A stretch of 64,000 nucleotides of DNA from Mangrovimicrobium sp033283265 (GTDB lineage: Bacteria > Pseudomonadota > Gammaproteobacteria > Pseudomonadales > Halieaceae): assembly GCA_033283265.1 (NCBI GenBank), contig JAWMQN010000004.1, positions 327,441 through 391,440 on the forward strand, given 5' to 3'. This document shows, one piece after another, positions 1-8,356 of the stretch. The translations under genes were made by a program, and so were the position numbers. The first letter of the stretch is position 1. Every line of letters begins with the position of its first letter. Below the pieces are notes generated by a model. That model searched no databases. It was not told where the DNA came from and saw nothing but the letters and a program-made list of their open reading frames with translations.

Positions 1-376
1 TTTCGTAACCTGCCGCCGAGTTTCAGGTATCACGGAGGCCGTATGAAATCCAGGTTGGCGCAATGCACCCTCCCGGTATCCGCGGCATTCAGTACCGATC
101 TCCGTGTGACTTCGTCCCGGTCGTTGGCTGCGCTATTTGCGCCAACATCCGCTACCGCGCGACTTCACACCCTCACGCCCAGGGCCTGGTCCAGGGGTCC
201 TGAAGGTCTGATACGAACTAAACAATCCAGGCTGCGCCAATCGCCGGTGTAGCCACAGAGTGATGGTTGCAGAGCGCTTCTTTCGCCGGGGCAGCGAGAG
301 ATTTGTTTCCATCCGGGTCGGGCCGGGCCGCTATCCGAACACGACCCTGAGCGCCCAAAAAAACGAGAGATAGTCA
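1..376. other. upstream region without a confident gene
   Basis: This stretch precedes the DUF11-type surface protein gene. A 69-codon open frame starts at 43 behind a GGAGG. Its translation has no recognisable domain, signal peptide or membrane segment, so I do not call it a gene. The 3' part presumably carries the promoter and leader of the gene at 377, but I see no convincing -35/-10 pair. Confidence 0.4.
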
Positions 377-2452
377 ATGAAGTACCAAAGCAAGCAATTG
401 TCGGTTTACCTTTCCTCCCTGCTATTCACTTCCATTGGCTGGTCGACCCAGGTCGTCGCACTGGGCGAGAGCGGCGACGTCTGTGTCAAGGATTTCCGCT
501 CCGGGGCAGTCTGTACTGCCAATGACGTACGCATCGACGACCTGATCGTGGTCTCGGTCTCGGAGGAATGTGCGGAGGGAACCCCGGGTGAAACGGAGGT
601 CGTGTTCAAGGCCCTGGTGTCGTCGGATGGCTCGCCCAACCGCTATGACATCGGCATGTTCCTCGCGCTGGATGGCGGCAGCGCCCGGGACGGAGACAGT
701 TGTTACCACGACTATCTCGACTCACCGCTTACCTCGACCCCCACCTATGGCGACAGCATCGCTGATGGAATACCCGATCTCACCAACGGTCCCTGGTGGG
801 ACGGTGCCACCGACAACGATTCCTGTGGCGACATCGAAGCCAGTACCCAACTGGTCAAGACCCTGCCTTCCCTGCGCTTCGCCTGCGTCGATAACAACGG
901 CGATGGCAGCGTAGACGTGTCGGTGGCCGTCAGCTGGGACAACAACACCGGTAGCACTTGCAACTCGGTCAGCGATGCCTACCCGGGTACCAACTCCAAG
1001 TGCAGCCAGAGTGTGGGAGGCGTGGAACTGGGCATCGCGCCCGACCCGGCCCTTACCATCGTCAAATCTCCCGCCTCGCAGACCCTGGACTCCGGTGAAG
1101 ACGCCGCATTCAGTTTCGCGGTGGAGTCCAATACGATTGTATCCAACGTGCAGGTTACCGACCCTCTGTGTAACGCCGCCCCGGCATACCAGGGCGGTGA
1201 CACCAACGGCGACACCATCCTGACCCCGGATGAAACCTGGACCTACACATGCGTCAAGACCAATGTCACAGCCAGCTTTACCAATACGGCCAGGGTTACC
1301 GGTAGCGGGCCCACCATTCTGGGGGCGCTGGAGGACACGGATACAGCCGAGGTCATAGTCAACAGCCCACCGCCGGCGCCAGCGCCGGCGCCGGCAGCTG
1401 TCCCGGTGATTGGCGTTGCCAAGCAGGTGACCGGAATGACCGATCTCGGTGGCGGGCTGTGGGATGTCTCCCTCGTGTTCGCGGTCGAGAACCTCGGCAG
1501 CGCGGCCCTGACTGATGTCCAGGTGACCGATGACCTCGCCAGCACCTTCCCGGCGCCGGTGACCTTCAGCATCCAGGCGGGACCGGTCGCCTCCGGCACC
1601 CTGACGGCCAACGGGGGCTTCAATGGCAGTGGTGATATAAACCTGCTCAACGCCGCTGCCTCCACCCTGGCGACCGGGGCCAGCGACAGCGTTTCCCTCA
1701 CGGTCCGTTTCAACCTTAACGGCGCTACCGGTCCGTTCAGCAATATCGCCCAGGCGACCGCCGATTCGTCCGCCGGGACAACGTCGGATACCTCCGACAA
1801 CGGCGCCGACCCGGACACGGACAGGGACGGCGAGCCGGACGAGCCCGGCGAGAACGACCCGACGCCGATCGTGCCGACCGTGTTCCTCGCGCCGCCGGCA
1901 GCGGCCCTGACCAAGGCCAGCACCTTCGATCCCGCCATTCACGATAACGACGGTAGCGGTGACCTTTCCCCCGGCGACATGCTCGCCTACAGCGTATCGG
2001 TGACCAATATCAGCACTGGCGATGCACTCGACGTCGTGTACAACGACGCACCCGATGCCAATACCAGCCTGATTGTCGGCTCCGTCACCACCACCCAGGG
2101 TACGGTGGATACCGGTAACAACGCGGGCGACAGTTCGATCCAGGTGGCCATCGGCACACTTACAGGCGGGAGCGGCGCCACGATCACCTACGAGGTGCTG
2201 ATCAATGATCCCATCCCCGTGGGAGTGACGACCATTGTGAACCAGGGGCTGCTGTCAGGCTCCAATTTCACCGATGTGCTCTCTGACGACCCGGTAACGG
2301 TGGCCGCCAATGACGCGACCATCAACCAGATGCCCGCGCTCGCCAGGCTTGCCGCGTTCGGTATTCCGGTGTTGCCAGCCTGGGGCCTGCCGGCAGTTAT
2401 CCTGATGCTGGTATCCCTCGTCGCCTGGAGCAGGCGCAAGTCTTCGCGCTGA
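377..2452 (+). CDS. secreted DUF11-repeat surface protein with IPTL-CTERM-like tail
   Basis: The 691-residue product starts with a signal peptide (about residues 1-30). It continues with a Cys-containing N-terminal domain and several DUF11/CARDB-like beta-sandwich repeats (about 225-330, 345-500, 530-650), with a Pro-Ala linker near 330-345. The C-terminus reads IPVLPAWGLP, then a hydrophobic segment, then a basic end (RRKSSR). That is the layout of IPTL-CTERM sorting signals, so the protein is probably processed and displayed or released at the outer surface. Such proteins are usually adhesin- or matrix-like; no enzymatic motif is visible. A second protein with a related tail lies at 62979-63611. 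The start is the first ATG and has only a weak ribosome site (GAGAG). Confidence 0.8.
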   Translation: MKYQSKQLSVYLSSLLFTSIGWSTQVVALGESGDVCVKDFRSGAVCTANDVRIDDLIVVSVSEECAEGTPGETEVVFKALVSSDGSPNRYDIGMFLALDGGSARDGDSCYHDYLDSPLTSTPTYGDSIADGIPDLTNGPWWDGATDNDSCGDIEASTQLVKTLPSLRFACVDNNGDGSVDVSVAVSWDNNTGSTCNSVSDAYPGTNSKCSQSVGGVELGIAPDPALTIVKSPASQTLDSGEDAAFSFAVESNTIVSNVQVTDPLCNAAPAYQGGDTNGDTILTPDETWTYTCVKTNVTASFTNTARVTGSGPTILGALEDTDTAEVIVNSPPPAPAPAPAAVPVIGVAKQVTGMTDLGGGLWDVSLVFAVENLGSAALTDVQVTDDLASTFPAPVTFSIQAGPVASGTLTANGGFNGSGDINLLNAAASTLATGASDSVSLTVRFNLNGATGPFSNIAQATADSSAGTTSDTSDNGADPDTDRDGEPDEPGENDPTPIVPTVFLAPPAAALTKASTFDPAIHDNDGSGDLSPGDMLAYSVSVTNISTGDALDVVYNDAPDANTSLIVGSVTTTQGTVDTGNNAGDSSIQVAIGTLTGGSGATITYEVLINDPIPVGVTTIVNQGLLSGSNFTDVLSDDPVTVAANDATINQMPALARLAAFGIPVLPAWGLPAVILMLVSLVAWSRRKSSR

Positions 2453-2650
2453 GTTCCCGGTAGCGCGTTCGTCGTCATCCCCGCCGGAGACCTGGGGGAA
2501 ATCACTCCCCAGGTTCTCCGGCAGCATCGCAACTTTTCTGTAAGTTCCACTCCCTCCTCACCCTTTTGCAGGCAGGTGGCGGCACCGGCGACGGTGCTGC
2601 CGCCGATGTCTTCAGTGGGGGCGTCCTCCCCGGGGTGCCCGCTATAGCTG
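2453..2650. other. non-coding gap before the TetR-type promoter
   Basis: No open frame here looks like a gene. Short GGGGA/TCCCC-rich runs around 2490-2525 could fold into a transcription end for the surface-protein gene, but no clear stem followed by a T-tract is visible. Confidence 0.4.
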
Positions 2651-2678
2651 TTGACAAAAATTCGTTCCGGCCTATTAT
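2651..2678 (+). promoter_or_regulatory. sigma70-type promoter of the SDR-P450 operon
   Basis: A perfect -35 hexamer TTGACA (2651-2656) is followed after 16 bases by TATTAT (2673-2678). The expected transcription start lies near 2685-2690, leaving a leader of about 100 bases before the SDR start codon at 2789. The -10 box lies inside the dyad at 2675-2697, which suggests repression by occlusion. Confidence 0.65.
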
Positions 2679-2697
2679 GGAGCACAGTACTCCATAA
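2675..2697. promoter_or_regulatory. 23-bp dyad, probable TetR operator
   Basis: The arms TTATGGAG and CTCCATAA are exact inverted copies, and the centre (c AC a GT a) continues the symmetry, giving 10 of 11 base pairs around a central A. The dyad covers the end of the -10 box and the probable start site. TetR-family dimers typically bind dyads of this size, and a TetR-family gene lies in the same operon (4110-4697). The assignment is inference from position and symmetry. Confidence 0.65.
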
Positions 2698-2788
2698 GAT
2701 GAGTCCGGATCACTGGCCGTGCCACGGCACCCACACTGGTGGGCCTGGTAGTGCAGTCGAGCCAGCGGACGGATAAGAGGGTGAGCAC

Positions 2789-3685
2789 ATGCAGGACCTG
2801 GCAGGTAAAACAGCAATCGTCACCGGCGGCGCCTCTGGCATCGGCCTCGGCATCAGCAGGGCACTGCTGGCGGCGGGGATGAACGTGGCCATCGGCGACG
2901 TACAGGCAGACGCCATGGAGCGGGCCACGGCCGCGCTGGGTGGTGATCAGGCGCGCCTGCTGGTCGCCCACCTCGATGTCACCGACCGCGACGAATTCAG
3001 GCGCTTCGCCGATGCAGTGGAGGAGCGCTTCGGCCACATCCACCTGCTGGCGAACAATGCCGGAGTGGTGGTGTCCGGGCCGATCCAGCAGGCCAGCGCC
3101 AGCGACTGGGACTGGGTATTCGACGTCAACCTGCGCGGGCCGGTCAACGGCCTGCTCACCGTGCTGCCGCGCATGCTCGCCCACGGCGAGGGCGGGCACA
3201 TCCTCAATACCGCTTCGACTTCCGGGCTGCTGCCCCACGCCGGCGCCGGGATCTACGTCACCACCAAGGCCGGCCTGATCGGCATGAGCGAGTCCCTGCG
3301 CAGCGAACTGGAACCCCAGGGGGTGATGGTTTCCGTGCTCTGCCCCGGCCCGGTGCGTTCGGATATCTCCAACGCGGTACGCAACCGCCCTGACGACTAC
3401 GAGGGCTCCGGTTACGAAGCCGCGGGCGGCCCCACGGCGGAGCAGTTGCCCGACTGGATGATGGGCGCCGACGAAGTGGGCGAGCTGGTGCGCGAGGGCA
3501 TCGAGAAGGACTGGCTCTACATCCTCACCCACAACGAGCATCGCGCCGGCCTGGAGGCCCGGGCGGCGGCCATACTGTCGGCCCTGCCGAACCGGCCGGA
3601 AAACGCGGACCTCAACGCGAGTATGACGCCGACTCTTTACAACCCCATTTTTCGCGCGGAAGTCGATCGTCACGGCGGCGACTGA
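2789..3685 (+). CDS. SDR family NAD(P)-dependent oxidoreductase
   Basis: This 298-residue classical short-chain dehydrogenase has the cofactor motif TGGASGIG (12-19), NNAG (89-92) and the catalytic Ser143 or Ser145, Tyr156 and Lys160. The length is slightly above the usual 250 because of a C-terminal extension containing a substrate-lid-like segment. It should oxidise an alcohol or reduce a ketone in the cytoplasm. It is the first gene of an operon with an epoxide-hydrolase-like protein, a TetR regulator and a P450, so the likely substrate is a hydroxylated or diol product of that pathway. ATG with GAGGGTGAG upstream. Confidence 0.9.
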   Translation: MQDLAGKTAIVTGGASGIGLGISRALLAAGMNVAIGDVQADAMERATAALGGDQARLLVAHLDVTDRDEFRRFADAVEERFGHIHLLANNAGVVVSGPIQQASASDWDWVFDVNLRGPVNGLLTVLPRMLAHGEGGHILNTASTSGLLPHAGAGIYVTTKAGLIGMSESLRSELEPQGVMVSVLCPGPVRSDISNAVRNRPDDYEGSGYEAAGGPTAEQLPDWMMGADEVGELVREGIEKDWLYILTHNEHRAGLEARAAAILSALPNRPENADLNASMTPTLYNPIFRAEVDRHGGD

Positions 3686-3725
3686 ATCCGCCCGCAACAC
3701 AGCTGCGAGCTACCGGGAGAACACC

Positions 3726-4106
3726 ATGAGCGCATCCAACGAAGAAATCCTCAGCCGCTTCCTCGGCTACTGGGCCACCCGCGAAGCGGACGCCATGGCC
3801 GCGCTCTGCGCCGAGGACTGCGTCTACGACAATGTGCCCGAGCGCAAGCCCATGCAGGGCAGGGCGGCGATCCGCCAGTGGCTGGGCTTCTGCTTCGACC
3901 ACCTCACCCGGATCGATGTCGAGGTGCTGCACTGCGCCACCAATGGTGAGTGGACCCTGAGCGAGCGCCTCGACACCCACGTGATCGGAGACAAACACAT
4001 GCCCCTGCCGGTGATGAACTGCAGCCGCATCGTCAATGGCGAGATCGTCGAGTTCCGCGACTACTACGACCGGCTGACAGTGAAAGAGCTGGGGATGCTC
4101 GACTAG
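3726..4106 (+). CDS. limonene-epoxide-hydrolase-like (SnoaL/NTF2 fold) protein
   Basis: The 126-residue protein has the NTF2-like cone fold pattern and matches the limonene-1,2-epoxide hydrolase family at all five positions used for catalysis there. These are a Tyr-x-Asn pair (Tyr34, Asn36), an Arg-x-Asp pair (Arg81, Asp83) and an Asp in RDYYD (Asp112). In the family these residues hold and activate the water that opens the epoxide. Placed between an SDR and a P450, it could open an epoxide made by the P450. A ketosteroid-isomerase-like or polyketide-cyclase-like role is the alternative. The ATG is preceded by GGGAGAA. Confidence 0.75.
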   Translation: MSASNEEILSRFLGYWATREADAMAALCAEDCVYDNVPERKPMQGRAAIRQWLGFCFDHLTRIDVEVLHCATNGEWTLSERLDTHVIGDKHMPLPVMNCSRIVNGEIVEFRDYYDRLTVKELGMLD

Positions 4107-4109
4107 ACC

Positions 4110-4697
4110 ATGCCGCGCCAGAAGCTGCATCAGCCCCACTACGCGACCGCGACTGATCCGCGCATCCTGCAGACCCGGCAGGCCCTGCGCGAGGCGCTGC
4201 TGGCGCTGGTCGGCGAGAAGCCGCTGGAGCAGATCACTATCCGCGAGATCGCAGCGGAGGCGGGGATTGGCTACAACACCTTTTTCCGCCACTACACGGA
4301 CAAGGAAGCCCTGGTCAGGGCGATCGTCAGCGACGAGCTCGCGCAGCTGATCGAGCTCAGCGTGACCACCCTCGACACCGCCGACAGCACCCAGGCCTCG
4401 ATTGCCCTGTGCGAGTTCGTCGCCGCCCACGATGTCCTCTGGTCGACCCTGCTCACCGGCGGGGCCGCCAACCTGCTGCGCGAGGAGTTCATGCGTCAGC
4501 TGCGCGAAAAGGCGCCCTCGCGGATATCCGCTGAGGCCACCTCGCCGCTGGAGGTCGGGGTGAGGCTGGTGGCGGTGGGTACGCTGGAATTGCTCGGCTG
4601 GTGGCTGGAGCAGCCTGAAAGGCTGCCGGTGGCCGAAGTCGCTGGTATCTACGAACAGCTGGTCGTCGCCCCGGTGGTCGGCGCCTATATGAAGTGA
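4110..4697 (+). CDS. TetR/AcrR family transcriptional regulator
   Basis: The 195-residue protein has an N-terminal helix-turn-helix in the TetR pattern (ITIREIAAEAGIGYNTFFRHY, about 42-62) preceded by a short basic arm. A variable ligand-binding domain rich in Leu/Ala helices follows. It lies three bases after the epoxide-hydrolase-like gene and 45 bases before the P450 gene, so it is cotranscribed with its probable targets. The dyad at 2675-2697 is the natural operator candidate. The inducer is unknown and probably relates to the P450 substrate. Confidence 0.9.
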   Translation: MPRQKLHQPHYATATDPRILQTRQALREALLALVGEKPLEQITIREIAAEAGIGYNTFFRHYTDKEALVRAIVSDELAQLIELSVTTLDTADSTQASIALCEFVAAHDVLWSTLLTGGAANLLREEFMRQLREKAPSRISAEATSPLEVGVRLVAVGTLELLGWWLEQPERLPVAEVAGIYEQLVVAPVVGAYMK

Positions 4698-4742
4698 GGC
4701 CGCCCGGCCAATCCCGGCGGCGACAGAGAGAGGACAGGAACA

Positions 4743-5981
4743 ATGTCTGGAAGCGCAGTAAAAGCCTTTGGCGAAGTACCCGCCCATGTCCCGCCGGAAC
4801 TGGTGTGGAACCACAGCCTCACCCGGTTCACCGCAGAGCTGGACGATCCTTTCATCGCAGGCGGCCGCCTGCACGAGGGGCCGGGTATCATCTGGGCCGC
4901 GGAGGCCGCCCTCGGAAAGGCCGGCTGGGTGCTGACCCAGCACGATCTGATCCGCGACGCCTTTCTCGACTGGGAGCATTTCTCCAATACCCGCGACACC
5001 AGTTCGGACGATGTGCTGGGCAGCGAGATAATGCGCATGATCCCGGTGGAGGTAGATCCGCCGGAGCACCATCACTACCGCCACCTGCTCAACCCGCTGT
5101 TCACGCCGAAGCACGTCAACAACTACATGGACATGGTGCAGCAGACCTGTGACAGTTTGCTCGACGGACTCTCGGGTAAACGGGAATGCGAGTTCATCAG
5201 CGAGTTCGGCGAACTGTTCCCGAACTCCATTTTCCTCTCCCTGGTCGGCCTGCCGCAGGAGGAGTTGCCGCAGTTCCTGGCCTGGGAGCGGCAACTGCTG
5301 CGCTCGGGCAACGAGGCGGATTTCGAGAAATCCCAGGAGGCCGCGGGGCTGATCTTCCAGTACCTCTACGGCTTCGTCAGCCAGCAGCGAAAGAACCCGC
5401 AGCGCACTGAGTTCATGGACGCCCTGATCAACGGGCAGATCCAGGGCCGGCCGATGAACGACATGGAAATACTGGGTACCTGCTTCCTGCTCTATGTTGC
5501 CGGGCTCGATACGGTCTACAGCACCCTCGGCTGGATCATGCGCCACCTGGCCATGGACCAGGCACTGCAGGGCCACCTGCGCGGCAACCCGCAGGACATT
5601 CCCAAGGCGGTGGAGGAGTTTACCCGCGCCTTCGGCGTGCCGGCGCCGCACCGCCGGGTGGCGAAGGACTTCGAGTTCCACGGGGTGCAGTTTCGCGAGA
5701 ACGACACCGTGCTGCTGCCGGTTTACCTGGCCTCACGGGACCCGCGGGCCTATCCCGACCCGCACACCATCGACATCAACCGCGGCGCGCGCAGCGTGAG
5801 TTTCGGTACCGGCCCGCATTTCTGTCTCGGCGTGCATCTCGCCAAGCGGGAAATGCGCGTGGTGCTGGAGGCCTTCCTCTCGCGCTTCAGCAATATCAGC
5901 ATGCAGCCCGGCGAGCAGTACGAGTACCACACCGGCGGCGTGCTGGGAGTGGACCGCCTGCCGCTGCTGCTGACACCCTGA
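4743..5981 (+). CDS. cytochrome P450 (bacterial class I type)
   Basis: This 412-residue soluble P450 has no membrane anchor. It shows the I-helix oxygen-activation segment GLDTV (254-258), the ExxR pair Glu292/Arg295 and the haem-binding loop FGTGPHFCLG with the thiolate Cys361. Such enzymes need ferredoxin and a reductase; none is encoded nearby. It ends the operon with SDR, LEH-like and TetR genes, which suggests a route of epoxidation or hydroxylation, hydrolysis and oxidation. The ATG is preceded by AGAGAGGAC. It converges on the DCC-family gene with only two bases between the stops. Confidence 0.93.
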   Translation: MSGSAVKAFGEVPAHVPPELVWNHSLTRFTAELDDPFIAGGRLHEGPGIIWAAEAALGKAGWVLTQHDLIRDAFLDWEHFSNTRDTSSDDVLGSEIMRMIPVEVDPPEHHHYRHLLNPLFTPKHVNNYMDMVQQTCDSLLDGLSGKRECEFISEFGELFPNSIFLSLVGLPQEELPQFLAWERQLLRSGNEADFEKSQEAAGLIFQYLYGFVSQQRKNPQRTEFMDALINGQIQGRPMNDMEILGTCFLLYVAGLDTVYSTLGWIMRHLAMDQALQGHLRGNPQDIPKAVEEFTRAFGVPAPHRRVAKDFEFHGVQFRENDTVLLPVYLASRDPRAYPDPHTIDINRGARSVSFGTGPHFCLGVHLAKREMRVVLEAFLSRFSNISMQPGEQYEYHTGGVLGVDRLPLLLTP

Positions 5982-5983
5982 GG

Positions 5984-6385
5984 TCAATCGCCTGTGTCGA
6001 TCGGCCCGCGGCGGAGGAGCCTGAGCAGGGTCTTGCGCACGGCGACGAACAGGGGATAGACCCGGGATGCCGTCCCGGGCCGGCGGAACAGGGGCCGGAA
6101 GAGCCCCGCCGCGCCCCAGCTGGTGGCGAGCGAATGCAGTTGCAGCAGTGCCTCCGGGCCGTAATAGGTGTCCTCATCCACCCGCACGACCATGCCCTCG
6201 TTGAGGTCCATGCCCCGGGCCGCCAGCTCGCGCACCAGGGCGGGGTGCTCGCGGGCATTGCTCAGCCGCAGTTCGCAGCGCTCCTCCAGCCGGGTTTTCA
6301 GGGCCAGGTGGGAGCAGATGGGGCAGTCGCCGTCGTAGATGATCTCGACGCTGGTGGCTGGCCGGGTTTGGCTCTCTTCGGGCAT
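5984..6385 (-). CDS. DCC-family (DUF393) thiol-disulfide-like protein
   Basis: The product has the family signature YDGDCPICS at its start, with the two cysteines of the thioredoxin-like CxxC pair, and about 130 residues, usual for DUF393. The family is thought to act in thiol-disulfide exchange, but few members have a known role. I prefer the ATG at 6385 (MPEESQ...), which has GGGGAGTG before it, over the upstream ATG at 6466; the extra 27 residues of the longer form are Ala/Gly-rich and unlike the family. Confidence 0.8.
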   Translation of the reverse strand: MPEESQTRPATSVEIIYDGDCPICSHLALKTRLEERCELRLSNAREHPALVRELAARGMDLNEGMVVRVDEDTYYGPEALLQLHSLATSWGAAGLFRPLFRRPGTASRVYPLFVAVRKTLLRLLRRGPIDTGD

Positions 6386-6529
6386 TACTGCTGTCACTCC
6401 CCGCTTGTGCGCCGCGGCAGGCAGGCACGCGACCCTCCCATCATAGCCGCCCTTTGCCGTGCCCATCCCGCCAATCCAGTTGTTCAGTAAAATCGAACGT
6501 AGTGATGGATTTATACTGATTTTAAGATC

Positions 6530-6598
6530 GACTCCCTGACCCTATCCTGTGCCTGTTCGCTGTGAGAGCAGCCCAAATTATTCATCAGAGGGAGTCGT
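6530..6598 (+). promoter_or_regulatory. long-range inverted repeat covering the ahpF ribosome site
   Basis: CGACTCCC (6530-6537) is the exact reverse complement of GGGAGTCG (6591-6598). With one bulged base the pairing extends to CGACTCCCTGA against TCAGAGGGAGTCG. The right arm contains the GGGAG that serves the GTG start at 6602, so the ribosome site could be masked if the transcript begins upstream of 6530. The start site is unknown. Confidence 0.4.
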
Positions 6599-6601
6599 AC
6601 T

Positions 6602-8185
6602 GTGTTGACCAAGGATATTCTCGAAGCACTCAAGGGTTATACCGCCAACATGCAGAAGGCCGTGACCTTCGTCCTGCAGGCTGGCGAGCACGCCAAGCGC
6701 GCGGAACTGCTGGATTTCCTCAACGGGATCGCCAGTGTGTCCGACAAGGTCAGCGTCGAAGAGCGCGACATCGCCGACACCCTGCGCAGCCCGGTCAGCT
6801 TCCTGCTCGAAGCCGACGGCGAGGACACCGGCATCCGCTTCTCCGGCATTCCCGCCGGCCACGAGTTCAACTCCCTGGTGCTGGCCCTGCTGCACAGCTC
6901 CGGCACGCCGATGAAACTCGACGCCAGCATCGCCAACATGCTCGGCAATGTCAGCGAAGACCTGCACTTCGAGGTGTTCATCAGCCTGAGCTGCCACAAC
7001 TGCCCGGACGTGGTACAGGCGCTGAACCAGTTCGCCCTGCACAACCCGCGCATCACCGCGGAGATGATCGACGGCGGCCTCTACCCGGAGCTGATCGAGC
7101 AGCGCGAGATCCAGGGCGTGCCCAGCGTCTACCTCAACGGCGAACTGTTCGCCAACGGCAAGGTCGACGCGGCGGCGCTGGTGGACAAGCTGCTCGAAGC
7201 CTACCCGGAAATCGCCCGGCCCGCTGAGCAGGCCAGCCTGCCGCTGCAGGACGTGACCGTGATCGGCGGTGGCCCGGCCGGCGTCGCCGCGGCGATCTAC
7301 GCCGCCCGCAAGGGCCTCAAGGTGACCGTGGTGGCGGACCGCATCGGCGGCCAGGTGAAGGACACCATGGGCATCGAGAACCTGATCTCCGTGCCCTACA
7401 CCACCGGCCCGGAGCTGTCCGGCAAGATGCACGAGCACCTGCGCGAGTACGAGGTGACCCTGAAGGAACACCTGCGCGTGGTGGACATCGAGAAGGGCGA
7501 GATCAAGCGCCTGACCCTGTCCTCCGGCGAGCGCATCGACACCCGCACCATCATCGTCGCCACCGGCGCCCGCTGGAGGGAGCTCGGTGTGCCGGGCGAG
7601 AAGGAGAACATCGGCAACGGCGTGGCCTACTGCCCGCACTGCGACGGCCCCTTCTTCAAGGGCAAGGACGTGGCGGTGATCGGCGGCGGCAACTCCGGCA
7701 TCGAGGCGGCACTGGACCTGGCGGGCATCGTCAAATCGGTCACCGTGTTCGAGTTCCTGCCGGAACTGAAGGCCGACAAGGTGCTGGTAGACCAGGCGCA
7801 GAAGCGCGAGAACATTACCATCCTGCGCAACGTGGCGACGAAGGAAGTGCTCGCCGAGGGTGGCAAGGTCAGCGCCATCGCCTACGAGGAGCGCGCGAGC
7901 GGCGAACAGAAGCAGGTGGAACTCGCCGGCGTGTTCGTGCAGATCGGCCTGGTGCCCAACAGCCAGTTCCTCGACGGCGTGGTCGAGCGCACCGCGCACG
8001 GTGAAGTGGTCATCGACGAGAAGGGCCGCACCTCGGAAGAGGGCATCTTCGCCTGCGGCGACGTCACCACCGTGCCCTACAAACAGATCGTCATCTCCAT
8101 GGGAGAGGGCGCCAAGGCTTCACTGGCAGCGTTCGAGTACCTGATGCTCAACCCGCTGCCGAGCGAGGAGGAAATGGCCGCCTAA
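6602..8185 (+). CDS. ahpF: alkyl hydroperoxide reductase subunit F
   Basis: The 527-residue flavoprotein reduces AhpC-type peroxiredoxins with NAD(P)H. It has the full AhpF layout. An N-terminal tandem thioredoxin-like domain carries CHNC (Cys131, Cys134), followed by an FAD-binding GGGPAG (about 222), a second pair CPHC (Cys344, Cys347) and a nucleotide-binding GGGNSG (about 361). The start is GTG at 6602 (the next codon, TTG, is also possible), with GGGAG six bases upstream. No ahpC lies beside it, which is unusual because ahpC and ahpF are commonly adjacent. A strong intrinsic terminator follows. Confidence 0.95.
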   Translation: MLTKDILEALKGYTANMQKAVTFVLQAGEHAKRAELLDFLNGIASVSDKVSVEERDIADTLRSPVSFLLEADGEDTGIRFSGIPAGHEFNSLVLALLHSSGTPMKLDASIANMLGNVSEDLHFEVFISLSCHNCPDVVQALNQFALHNPRITAEMIDGGLYPELIEQREIQGVPSVYLNGELFANGKVDAAALVDKLLEAYPEIARPAEQASLPLQDVTVIGGGPAGVAAAIYAARKGLKVTVVADRIGGQVKDTMGIENLISVPYTTGPELSGKMHEHLREYEVTLKEHLRVVDIEKGEIKRLTLSSGERIDTRTIIVATGARWRELGVPGEKENIGNGVAYCPHCDGPFFKGKDVAVIGGGNSGIEAALDLAGIVKSVTVFEFLPELKADKVLVDQAQKRENITILRNVATKEVLAEGGKVSAIAYEERASGEQKQVELAGVFVQIGLVPNSQFLDGVVERTAHGEVVIDEKGRTSEEGIFACGDVTTVPYKQIVISMGEGAKASLAAFEYLMLNPLPSEEEMAA

Positions 8186-8211
8186 CCCCTGCGGCCAGGA
8201 GACCCTACTTT

Positions 8212-8240
8212 GCCGGTGCCTCGTGCACCGGCTTTTTTTT
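8212..8240 (+). terminator. intrinsic terminator of ahpF
   Basis: The perfect 8-bp stem GCCGGTGC/GCACCGGC has a five-base loop and is followed directly by eight T residues. It lies 26 bases after the ahpF stop. Confidence 0.93.
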
Positions 8241-8356
8241 GCCCCGCTATAACGCGGCTTTCCGGCGCAGCGCTTACACTGGGGTGAATTCTTGCATATA
8301 CTTTTCGGCTCATGCCCTCTGCAGCCCAATCAACTTGCTGGTGTACAGGAGAGCCG

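Noticed and set aside
43..252. 69-codon plus-strand open frame with GGAGG upstream
   Set aside because: Translation shows no domain, signal or helix pattern and nothing supports it beyond the ribosome-like site.
3612..5681. 689-codon minus-strand open frame
   Set aside because: It is antisense to the NTF2-like, TetR and P450 genes, which have clear motifs; high-GC sequence leaves antisense frames open.
6467..6601. Possible OxyR site upstream of ahpF
   Set aside because: The spaced ATAG/CTAT pattern of OxyR boxes is not present in a convincing form.
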